Positions 1-7,198 of a stretch of 64,000 bases of DNA are shown piece by piece. Source of the DNA: UBA1479 sp040221095 (GTDB lineage Bacteria; Pseudomonadota; Alphaproteobacteria; Rhodospirillales; Casp-alpha2); contig JAVJVP010000013.1 of the NCBI GenBank assembly GCA_040221095.1, forward strand, positions 1-64,000. Direction: 5' to 3'. A program made the position numbers and the translations under genes. How positions within the stretch are numbered: position 1 is the first letter of the stretch; every line of letters starts with the position of its first letter. Below the pieces are notes generated by a model. The model had not been told where the DNA came from. It made no database searches and was given only the letters and a program-made list of their open reading frames with translations.

Positions 1-288
1 ATTTCACCCCACATTTCTGAACGGGCATCTTCAAGGGTGGTTGCGAGACAGTTCCCCCGTGGCCCCCTTGGGTCCGTCTTTCATTGTCTTTGTGTCTACC
101 CCTGTATCTGTCTTCGTTTGGTCACCCTGCCGGGGTTCTCAAGGGAGACCATAAGGTGGATTCACCTCTTGTCACCTTCATGCTACACAGGTTGCTACTG
201 AACCCGCCTGGGGATCAGCAGGGGAGACCCTGGGGGAACTCAAGGTGGACCTAAGGGTTCGGCAGGGGAGAGTGGGTGCTTGATGCAA
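1..288. other. Non-coding left edge, probable island DNA
   Basis: No convincing gene is seen here. The stretch carries short repeated words: AGGGAGACC (142-150) and GGGGAGACC (221-229), and AAGGTGGA (153-160 and 242-249). There is also a small palindrome, AGGTG-4 nt-CACCT, at 154-167. Repeats like these next to a tRNA-end repeat resemble recombinase arm sites, but that is inference only. Confidence 0.35.
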
Positions 289-359
289 TCCCTCTCCCTC
301 CGCCAATTTCTTTCCTTAAATTATGTCCGCACCCTCTTCCGGCCCCGGGCCGGGATTGC
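289..359 (+). repeat. 71-bp direct repeat, left copy (att-like, tRNA-Ser 3' end)
   Basis: This copy matches 1954-2024 with only two mismatches (at 345 and 347), and the first 56 bp are identical. It begins with TCCCTCTCCCTCCGCCA, which reads as the 3' T-stem strand, acceptor strand, discriminator G and CCA of a bacterial serine tRNA. The upstream bases do not form the rest of a tRNA. A tRNA 3' end repeated on both sides of foreign-looking DNA is the usual footprint of a tyrosine recombinase att site. Confidence 0.75.
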
Positions 360-402
360 AGAGAAGCCGTTATTTGATCGATAACGCGAGAACGCATTGA
401 TT

Positions 403-431
403 TTGACCAAGGCGCATCTTCTTACTAAAAA
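403..431 (+). promoter_or_regulatory. Sigma-70-type promoter for the OLD-family gene
   Basis: TTGACC (403-408) and TAAAAA (426-431) are separated by 17 bp, close to the TTGACA/TATAAT pattern. The site lies about 40 bp before the start codon at 474. The island gene therefore appears to carry its own promoter. Confidence 0.45.
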
Positions 432-473
432 TGTGTAACGCTATCTCGACCACTATTTACAAGAGAGGCTCCA

Positions 474-1790
474 ATGGCTGTCGCGTACGACCAACGCCCC
501 CCCACATCCATTGACCAGACGTCTAGCGAGCTAGCTGAAAAAATACGAGATATGGATTATGTGGTTCTCGTAGGTCGAAACAACACAGGTAAGTCATTTC
601 TACTTCGCGCACTCGCTGCAAATTGGGGTGAAAATTCGTCGTACCTTGGTCCGCAACGATACAACAATTTCAATACTCTCAACGCCTATTCCTATCAGGC
701 CAACCGCAAGCGCGAGCGATACAATCAATACCTAAACAGGTTCCAAAACGAACAACAGAACTTCGATAACTCCCCGATCAACCTTCAAACTGCAATCGCC
801 CAACTCACAGATGTTAAACGAGAATTTTTGTTCGAGATCATGAAGGAACTACTAGGGACTGATATGAAGATACTTGACACAGTCCAAAATAACTCGATGT
901 CGCAAAAATATATTTCGTGCGATGGCCATAATCTATCGTTTACAAGTTCTGGCTTTCGGCTAATGGCGACGATTGTCACTTGTCTTTTGGACGACGACTA
1001 CGACTCGTATCTGATTGACGAACCTGAACTTGGTATTAGCCCCGAAGCTCAGGGGTTACTCGCAGATATTCTATTCGATAGGCAGCGCAGGAAAAAATAT
1101 TTCCCGCACATCAAGACCATTGTGTTCGCGACTCATTCGACCGTTTTTTTAGATCGCAATGTGATTTCGAATAATTTTAAAGTTACGAAGAACGGGAACG
1201 AGATAAAGCTTCATCAGGTTAAAACACAGCAAGATTTCAACAAGGTCCATTTCTTCTTATTGGGAAATCGCTTTGAGACGCTCTATCTGCCATCCCTAAT
1301 AATTCTCGTGGAGGGGAAAACAGATCACGAGTTTATTGAGCGTGTATTCTCACTAAAATTTCCATCTGTGAGAGCGAGTATAATTCATGCGAACTCTGAT
1401 AACCGAATTAAGGAGGTGTTGAATGTCGCAAAGGGATTACTTGGCGACTTGCAAAGAAGCCCCTACAGGGATCGAATTTTTGTAGTTTTAGACTCGACGC
1501 ATACACCGTCACTGCCTGCTCAACTTCAGAGTATGGGAGTGCCCAATCTGAGCATAGTTGTCTGGTCAAAGAACGGTATTGAGTACTTTTACCCACCCTC
1601 CATCATGGATAAAATTTATGGACTAGGAGGTGACATCAGGATTGAAAGTGACCAGATTTCAAGGAACGGCCTGACGTATAGAAAGAATGAATTAGCACTA
1701 AAAGTTGCCGGCGATTTGACAGCAGACACTGTCATGCATCCGGAGTTCCAGGAAAAATTAATTGATCTATTTAAGCCACTAATTGCGTAA
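474..1790 (+). CDS. OLD-family AAA ATPase with TOPRIM-like domain
   Basis: The 438-residue protein has an ABC/SMC-type ATPase: Walker A GRNNTGKS (34-41), a signature-like TSSGFR (157-162), Walker B ending in Asp182-Glu183 (LIDEPE) and an H-loop His221 (FATHS). After it comes a TOPRIM-like part with VEGKTDHEF (Glu280) and VVLDST (Asp340). OLD proteins are ATP-coupled nucleases, several of which act against phages. Here the second TOPRIM acidic position reads Ser (Asp-Ser-Thr), so nuclease activity is uncertain. The start has a GAGAGG ribosome site at 463-468. Base composition is far more AT-rich than the neighbours, and the gene sits between direct repeats, so it was probably acquired. No Gabija- or Retron-type partner gene is visible in the window. 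A defence role is inference. Confidence 0.75.
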   Translation: MAVAYDQRPPTSIDQTSSELAEKIRDMDYVVLVGRNNTGKSFLLRALAANWGENSSYLGPQRYNNFNTLNAYSYQANRKRERYNQYLNRFQNEQQNFDNSPINLQTAIAQLTDVKREFLFEIMKELLGTDMKILDTVQNNSMSQKYISCDGHNLSFTSSGFRLMATIVTCLLDDDYDSYLIDEPELGISPEAQGLLADILFDRQRRKKYFPHIKTIVFATHSTVFLDRNVISNNFKVTKNGNEIKLHQVKTQQDFNKVHFFLLGNRFETLYLPSLIILVEGKTDHEFIERVFSLKFPSVRASIIHANSDNRIKEVLNVAKGLLGDLQRSPYRDRIFVVLDSTHTPSLPAQLQSMGVPNLSIVVWSKNGIEYFYPPSIMDKIYGLGGDIRIESDQISRNGLTYRKNELALKVAGDLTADTVMHPEFQEKLIDLFKPLIA

Positions 1791-1953
1791 ATTTAGGGTG
1801 CGTTGAGCATTTATTCAGACGCAAATTATTACTGCTGTAGTGCCTGTTTTAATGAGTGTGTTACATAGCAATGTCTGCGCATCCCGGCGGCCACGGGTTA
1901 GCAGAATCTAAGGCACATCAATGCTCTGCCCGAAAAGAAGATGCACAAGGCAG

Positions 1954-2024
1954 TCCCTCTCCCTCCGCCAATTTCTTTCCTTAAATTATGTCCGCACCCT
2001 CTTCCGGCCACCGGCCGGGATTGC
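1954..2024 (+). repeat. 71-bp direct repeat, right copy (att-like)
   Basis: This is the partner of 289-359. It starts exactly at the tRNA-Ser-like 3' end and runs into the chromosomal sequence upstream of the dehydrogenase gene at 2105. It would be the right-hand (chromosomal) junction of the insertion. The remaining non-coding DNA around it (1791-1953 and 2025-2104) shows no gene I can support. Confidence 0.75.
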
Positions 2025-2104
2025 TAGGCTCTGCGTCTTCATTTCTGCGCCCGCCCCCTTGTCGCAGGGGTCCGGCCGGGCGGCCATCCTCAGAGGACAT
2101 CCAC

Positions 2105-2992
2105 ATGACCCAGATCGCATTCATCGGCGTCGGCAACATGGGCAATCCCATGGCGGGCAACCTGATCAAGGCCGGCCATGGGGTCGCCGCCTTCGATCTG
2201 TCGGCGGAGCTTTTGGCCAAGGCCGTGGCCGCCGGGGCGACCGCCGCCGCCAGCGCGGTGGAGGCGGCCCAGGGGGCCGAGGCCGTCATCACCATGCTGC
2301 CCGCCGGCAAGCATGTGAAAGATGTCTGCCTGGGCGGTCTGTTCGACGCCCTGCCCGCCGGCACCCTGGTGATCGACTGTTCGACCATCGACGTCGACAC
2401 CGCGCGCGAAGTCCACGGCGCGGCGGCGGACCGGGGCCTGGCCATGGTCGATGCGCCCGTGTCCGGCGGCGTCGGCGGGGCCGAGGCCGCGACCCTGACC
2501 TTCATGGTCGGCGGCGCCGATGACGCCTTCGCCCGCGCCAAGCCGATCCTGGAAAAGATGGGCAAGACCATCGTCCATTGCGGCGGTCCCGGAAACGGCC
2601 AGGCGGCCAAGATCTGCAACAACATGATGCTGGGCATTCAGATGGCGTCCGTGGCCGAGGCCTTCGTGCTGGCGGAAAAACTGGGCCTGGACGCGCAGCG
2701 CCTGTTCGACGTGTCGTCCACGGCCTCCGGCCAGTGCTGGTCGCTGACCACCTATTGCCCGGTGCCGGGGCCGGTGCCGACCTCGCCCGCCAACCGGGAC
2801 TATGCGCCCGGCTTCGCCGCGGCCCTGATGCTGAAGGACATGGGCCTCGCCATCGCCGCCGCGAACAGCACCGGCGCCGATGTGTCCGTCGCCGAAAAGG
2901 CGGCGTCCCTGTATCAGGATTACGCCGACGCGGGCCAGGCCGGGAAGGATTTTTCCGGCATCATCAACCTGATCCGCGACCGGGCCAAATAA
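2105..2992 (+). CDS. 3-hydroxyisobutyrate dehydrogenase-family reductase
   Basis: This 295-residue cytoplasmic beta-hydroxyacid dehydrogenase oxidises 3-hydroxyisobutyrate or a related acid (tartronate semialdehyde, glyoxylate type) with NAD(P). The N-terminus has the Rossmann signature GVGNMGNPMAGNL. DAPVSGG is the substrate-binding loop, and GNGQAAKICNNM carries the catalytic Lys. The length fits the family. An upstream in-frame extension to 1988 exists, but the ATG at 2105 gives the canonical N-terminus and follows a GAGGA-type site. The order with the following peroxiredoxin, hydrolase and MetE-like genes suggests one transcription unit. Exact substrate is not decidable from sequence; mmsB and garR/glxR homologues look alike. 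Confidence 0.88.
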   Translation: MTQIAFIGVGNMGNPMAGNLIKAGHGVAAFDLSAELLAKAVAAGATAAASAVEAAQGAEAVITMLPAGKHVKDVCLGGLFDALPAGTLVIDCSTIDVDTAREVHGAAADRGLAMVDAPVSGGVGGAEAATLTFMVGGADDAFARAKPILEKMGKTIVHCGGPGNGQAAKICNNMMLGIQMASVAEAFVLAEKLGLDAQRLFDVSSTASGQCWSLTTYCPVPGPVPTSPANRDYAPGFAAALMLKDMGLAIAAANSTGADVSVAEKAASLYQDYADAGQAGKDFSGIINLIRDRAK

Positions 2993-3026
2993 CACCAAAA
3001 GCAACACGACCAAGGAGCATCCGACC

Positions 3027-3515
3027 ATGACCATCACCACCGGCGACCGCGTGCCCTCCGCCACCATCTTCAAAATGGGCGACGACGGCGGGCCCGAGGC
3101 GGTTTCCACCGACGACTATTTCAAGGGCCGCCGTGTTGTCGTGTTCGGCCTGCCCGGCGCCTTCACGCGCACCTGCTCGGCCAAGCACCTGCCGGGCTTC
3201 GTCGTTCAGGCCGAGGCCATCCTGGCCAAGGGCGTCGACGAGATCGCCTGCGTGTCCGTCAACGACGCCATGGTCATGACCGCCTGGGGCCTGGCCCATG
3301 AAGCGCCCGGCAAGGTCACCATGCTGTCCGACGGCAACTGCGCCCTGACCGAGGCCATGGGCCTGGCGTCGGACATGTCGGCCAAGGGTTACGGCAAGCG
3401 GTCCAAGCGCTATGCCATGATCGTCGAGGACGGCACGGTCTCCCATTTCGCGCTGGAGACGGAGCCCGGGCTCAACGTGTCCTCGGCGGAACAGATTCTC
3501 GCGGCCCTCGGCTGA
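3027..3515 (+). CDS. Prx5-type peroxiredoxin
   Basis: This 162-residue redoxin-fold thiol peroxidase would reduce H2O2 and organic peroxides. The active-site motif GAFTRTCSAKHLPG puts the peroxidatic Cys at residue 50, in the PxxxTxxC-like context of the Prx5/AhpE-like glutaredoxin-dependent group. No glutaredoxin domain is fused. It starts 34 bp after the dehydrogenase with an AAGGAG site (about 3012) and likely shares its transcript. Confidence 0.9.
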   Translation: MTITTGDRVPSATIFKMGDDGGPEAVSTDDYFKGRRVVVFGLPGAFTRTCSAKHLPGFVVQAEAILAKGVDEIACVSVNDAMVMTAWGLAHEAPGKVTMLSDGNCALTEAMGLASDMSAKGYGKRSKRYAMIVEDGTVSHFALETEPGLNVSSAEQILAALG

Positions 3516-3540
3516 ACAACACACCATCAAGGAGAGGCCG

Positions 3541-4452
3541 ATGACCGACGGCGGCAACACGCGCCCGTTGCAGTTCACCCATTTCGGGGCGGCGGGCTGG
3601 AAAATCACGGACGGCGAGACGGTGATCCTGCTCGATCCCTATCTGTCGCGGGTGCGCTTTCAGGGCCGGCGCTACGGCCCCCACGACGCCACCGAAATCC
3701 CCGATGATCCCCGCCCCGTGGTCAGGATGACCGAGCCCGCGCCCAGCGACGCGGCGACCATCGACCGCCATGTGCCCAAGGCCGATTTCATCATCCTGTC
3801 CCATTCCCATTTCAACCACGCCATGGACGTGCCCTACATCGCCAACAAGACGGGGGCGGTGGTGATCGGCACGGAAAGTACGTGCAACATCGCCGCCAAT
3901 GGCGGCGTGCCGGACGACCAGATCCATGCCGTGCGGGGCGGCGAGGATTACGCTTACGATAAATTCTCCATCCGCGTGATCCCGAGCCTGCATTCCGCCC
4001 TGTCCTGCAAGCTGTACAAGGATTTCGGCACCATCCCGGTGCAGGACGCGCCGCTCTGCCTCGACGATTATGTCGAGGGCGGCACCCTTGCCTATCTGAT
4101 CCGCATCGGCGGGTGCGAGGTGCTGCTGTTCGGCTCCATGAACTTCATCGAGCGCGAGATCGACGGTCTGCGCCCGGACGTCGCCTTCATCGCCGCCGCT
4201 CCGCCGCGCCTCGACATCCACGACTACACGGCGCGGCTGATGCGCTGCCTGGGCCGCCCGCCGCTGGTGGTCGCGACCCATTGGGACGACCAGGGCCTGC
4301 CCTTCGGCGCGCCCCAGGACAAGGCCCTGGCGCAGACCGACGCCTTCATCGCCGAGGTCAAGGCCGCGTCCCCGCAGACCGAGGTCTTCGTGCCCCACCA
4401 TTTCCAGACCCTGGTGCTCGACGCCCAGGGGCGGATGCGCGCCGCCGATTGA
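3541..4452 (+). CDS. Metallo-beta-lactamase-fold hydrolase, UlaG-like
   Basis: The 303-residue protein has an N-terminal beta-sheet start (FTHFGAAGWKI) and the metal motif SHSHFNHAMDVPY, a variant of HxHxDH in which Asn replaces the usual Asp. Later His residues occur at PSLHSA and ATHWDD. These fit UlaG/MBL hydrolases of the L-ascorbate-6-phosphate lactonase type, although the substrate is unknown. It has no signal peptide, so it is cytoplasmic. An AAGGAGAGG site lies immediately upstream, and the gap to the peroxiredoxin gene is 25 bp. Confidence 0.78.
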   Translation: MTDGGNTRPLQFTHFGAAGWKITDGETVILLDPYLSRVRFQGRRYGPHDATEIPDDPRPVVRMTEPAPSDAATIDRHVPKADFIILSHSHFNHAMDVPYIANKTGAVVIGTESTCNIAANGGVPDDQIHAVRGGEDYAYDKFSIRVIPSLHSALSCKLYKDFGTIPVQDAPLCLDDYVEGGTLAYLIRIGGCEVLLFGSMNFIEREIDGLRPDVAFIAAAPPRLDIHDYTARLMRCLGRPPLVVATHWDDQGLPFGAPQDKALAQTDAFIAEVKAASPQTEVFVPHHFQTLVLDAQGRMRAAD

Positions 4453-4524
4453 CCGCGCCGGAGCTGTACCGGCGCGCCGGCCCGCGTGCTAGGGTCGGCA
4501 AAACTTTCTTGGGAGGATACCGAC

Positions 4525-5562
4525 ATGACCACCATCAACACCCTTTTGCCGACCTCGCTGGTCGGCTCCTACGCCCAGCCCAACTGGCTGCTCGACCGCG
4601 CCAAGCTGGCCGGGCGCTTCCCGCCCCGCACGCGGGCCAAGGAGCTGTGGCGCGTCGATCCGGAATACCTGGAAGAAGCGCAGAACGACGCCACGATCCT
4701 GGCCATTCGCGACCAGGAACGGGCCGGGCTCGACATCATCACCGACGGCGAGATGCGCCGGGAAAGCTATTCCAACCGCTTCGCCACGGCCCTGTCCGGC
4801 GTCGACATCGACAATCCGGGCGAGGCGTTGGACCGCTCCGGCCATCCCAACCCGGTGCCGCGCATTACCGGCAAGATCACCCGCATGCACCCGGTCGAGG
4901 TCGAGGACGTGAAGTTCCTGCGCGCCAACACGGACCGCAAGATCAAGATCACCGTGCCCGGCCCCTTCACCATGTCGCAGCAGGCGCAGAACGATTTCTA
5001 TGCGTCCGAGGCCGAGCTGGCCATGGACTATGCCGCCGCCGTGAACGAGGAAGTCCGCGACCTGTTCGCCGCCGGCGCCGACGTGGTGCAGCTGGACGAA
5101 CCCTACATGCAGGCCCGCCCGGAAAAGGCCGGCGAGTTCGGCCTGGATGCCCTCAACCGCGCCCTCGACGGGATCGAGGGCGAAACGGCCGTGCACATCT
5201 GCTTCGGCTATGCCGCCATCATTCATGAGCGGCCCGAGGGCTATTCCTTCCTGCCGCAGCTGGCGGCCTGCTCGGTCTGCGACATCTCCATCGAGACGGC
5301 GCAGTCGCATCTGGATTGCGCCGTGCTGGAAACCCTGCCGGAAAAGAACATCATCCTGGGCGTGCTGGACCTGTCGACCCACGACATCGAAAGCCCGGAA
5401 ACGGTGGCCGAACGCATCCGCAAGGGCCTCGCCCATCATCCGGCGGAAAAGATCATCGTCGCCCCCGACTGCGGCCTCAAGTACCTGCCCCGCGACGTCG
5501 CCTTCGGCAAGATGAAGGCCATGGCCGACGGTGCCACCATCGTCCGCGCGGAAATTTCATAA
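4525..5562 (+). CDS. MetE-like cobalamin-independent methyltransferase family protein
   Basis: The 345-residue protein corresponds to the C-terminal catalytic barrel of cobalamin-independent methionine synthase, without the N-terminal half of full MetE. The zinc-ligand set is conserved: His224 and Cys226 (VHICFG), Glu257 and Cys316 (APDCGL). Short MetE-like proteins of this kind act as methyltransferases or as alkyl-thiol transferases on small thiols, so the substrate is open. Start: the ATG at 4525 follows GGGAGGA (4511-4517). It closes the four-gene unit that begins at 2105. Confidence 0.82.
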   Translation: MTTINTLLPTSLVGSYAQPNWLLDRAKLAGRFPPRTRAKELWRVDPEYLEEAQNDATILAIRDQERAGLDIITDGEMRRESYSNRFATALSGVDIDNPGEALDRSGHPNPVPRITGKITRMHPVEVEDVKFLRANTDRKIKITVPGPFTMSQQAQNDFYASEAELAMDYAAAVNEEVRDLFAAGADVVQLDEPYMQARPEKAGEFGLDALNRALDGIEGETAVHICFGYAAIIHERPEGYSFLPQLAACSVCDISIETAQSHLDCAVLETLPEKNIILGVLDLSTHDIESPETVAERIRKGLAHHPAEKIIVAPDCGLKYLPRDVAFGKMKAMADGATIVRAEIS

Positions 5563-5740
5563 GGCACGCTTAATTCCTAATCAGGTCGACGGATTCCGTC
5601 CGCGCGCGCCGGCGGCGGGCAATTCGGGGCATATATATTAGATTATTTGCACTAATAATTATGTTGAATAATAATAGACAATACGATGCTTTGATTGAGC
5701 TCATGGCATCCGTGCGTGGCGTTCTTTGGGAGGTCAGGAC

Positions 5741-7150
5741 GTGTTTATCAAATATGGGGCGATCGCCGTTTGTTTTGGGGTATTGGCCGGATGCACGACG
5801 TCGGTTCATTCCGTGCAGCTCTCCAAATGGAATTCCGTGGACGGCAGAAAAGACGCCAAGAAATACGAAGGGGTGATCTATCACCTGCCGATGACGGCGC
5901 TTGAAGTGAAGGCTTCCTACCGCCTCAAGAGCTGCCCTGAGCCGGTCATGAGGAAGAAGTTCAATAATCTGGACAAATCCCAAAATCTGACGGTTTCAGA
6001 ATTGGTCCAATTGGTTGAAGGAACGGTCTCGGCTCAGGCCATGGCTGACCACGGCGCCGACGCCACGTTCGTGATCGATACGGAAAAACTAACGAACTGG
6101 TTCAAGACCGTCGATAAGGCGGAGCTTGTGCTGGAGAACGGCATGTTGAAAAGCGTTACCTACGATGCCGAGGACAAGACGGGAGAGACCCTCGTAAAGA
6201 CGGCGGGACTGATCATGTCGTTCGCCGTATCGCCTGGTCTGCCGGCGACCCTACCGCTTGGCGCCATCGCGATGTCGGCGGGCGGGACGCCGGAGGATGT
6301 CCTATTTGACTGCAATGCGCAATCGAAGGCGGCGCTTAAGGAAGAGGCGGCCCTTAAGTCCGCGGTGAAAAAGCTCAAGGCGGAAATTGAAAAGCAGGAA
6401 GGCGCCGTCAATGATCCGAATGCCGCAAAGGATGCGGTTGCAAAAGCCAAGGCGGCTCTGAAGAAAGCGCAGGAACAACTGGCGGGGGCGACGGAGAAGC
6501 TGGCTGTGCTTGTCACGAAGGTTTTGACCTACAGTCATATGCGCGATCTTTCACCGGTGCCCAACGGGGAAGCGGGTGAGGTTCTGAATCCACAGGAGAA
6601 CGAACGCTACGCCGCCCGTATCGATGTTCGAGACCAATTGGTCGCCAAATTTTTCGTCGGCGAACAGGCGAAGAATTTCCTGGCGACGCAACCCGTCGGC
6701 CTGAGGGTTTCGGTCCGGACGCAAGCCTTGCCTGAGGGTGAACCGCTGGGTGCGTACGATGGAATTTATTACCGTACGCCGCAGCCGGCGCGTCTGGTCC
6801 TGCAGCGGTTCGCGGAAACAAACCACATGGCCTTGGAGGCGATCGCCGACGCCCGCGCAGAAATGGCACAATTCGGACGACTCGCCAGAATCCCCCTGAC
6901 GAACGGAGTTTTTCAAGACAACAAATATGCCGTCAAGTTCGACCAGAAAGGCTACCTGACGTCATTCGAATACTACGAGGACAAGGCCCGCGCGCTCGAA
7001 GCCGCGACCACGGCGTCGAGCATCAAGACCAATCTAGAGAATGAGGAAACGCGACAGCTCGAACTCGAGGAAAAACGGATCAAGGCTGAAACCAACCTGC
7101 TCAAGGCGCAGAAGGACCGGCTCAAGGCTCTTGAAGAACTTTCCAAGTGA
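5741..7150 (+). CDS. Coiled-coil outer-membrane-type lipoprotein, unknown function
   Basis: The 469-residue protein is not recognised. The GTG at 5741 follows GGGAGG (5728-5733) and gives a short lipoprotein signal with the lipobox LAGC, so Cys18 would be lipidated. The residue after it is Thr, which favours outer-membrane sorting. Two Lys/Glu/Ala-rich coiled coils are evident, one around residues 195-265 and one over the last 35 or so residues. A Gly/Ala hydrophobic stretch (SFAVSPGLPATLPLG) lies before the first. Composition is less GC-rich than the flanks. It converges on the protease operon, ending 48 bp from it. A role linked to those proteases is possible but not shown. Confidence 0.65.
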   Translation: MFIKYGAIAVCFGVLAGCTTSVHSVQLSKWNSVDGRKDAKKYEGVIYHLPMTALEVKASYRLKSCPEPVMRKKFNNLDKSQNLTVSELVQLVEGTVSAQAMADHGADATFVIDTEKLTNWFKTVDKAELVLENGMLKSVTYDAEDKTGETLVKTAGLIMSFAVSPGLPATLPLGAIAMSAGGTPEDVLFDCNAQSKAALKEEAALKSAVKKLKAEIEKQEGAVNDPNAAKDAVAKAKAALKKAQEQLAGATEKLAVLVTKVLTYSHMRDLSPVPNGEAGEVLNPQENERYAARIDVRDQLVAKFFVGEQAKNFLATQPVGLRVSVRTQALPEGEPLGAYDGIYYRTPQPARLVLQRFAETNHMALEAIADARAEMAQFGRLARIPLTNGVFQDNKYAVKFDQKGYLTSFEYYEDKARALEAATTASSIKTNLENEETRQLELEEKRIKAETNLLKAQKDRLKALEELSK

Positions 7151-7198
7151 CGAGCCGACCTCCATCCCGAGGGCAGGCCCGTTCCAGGACGAGGTCGC

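Larger units (their letters stand above)
289..2024. mobile_element. Putative tRNA-Ser-targeted island segment carrying an OLD-family gene
   Basis: The segment runs between the two 71-bp direct repeats and holds one AT-rich gene in an otherwise GC-rich chromosome. No integrase is visible inside. The intact tRNA-Ser and any integrase would have to lie left of base 1, which would make this one unit of a tandem or degraded array. The repeat and the composition shift are seen directly; the mobility is inferred. Confidence 0.5.

Noticed and set aside
216..305. A complete tRNA-Ser ending at the CCA of the left repeat
   Set aside because: The bases upstream cannot form the T-stem 5' strand, anticodon arm or acceptor 5' strand; only the 3' end is present.
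5661..5876. 71-codon ORF at the start of the lipoprotein gene
   Set aside because: It overlaps the lipoprotein in another frame and lacks a ribosome site or recognisable features.
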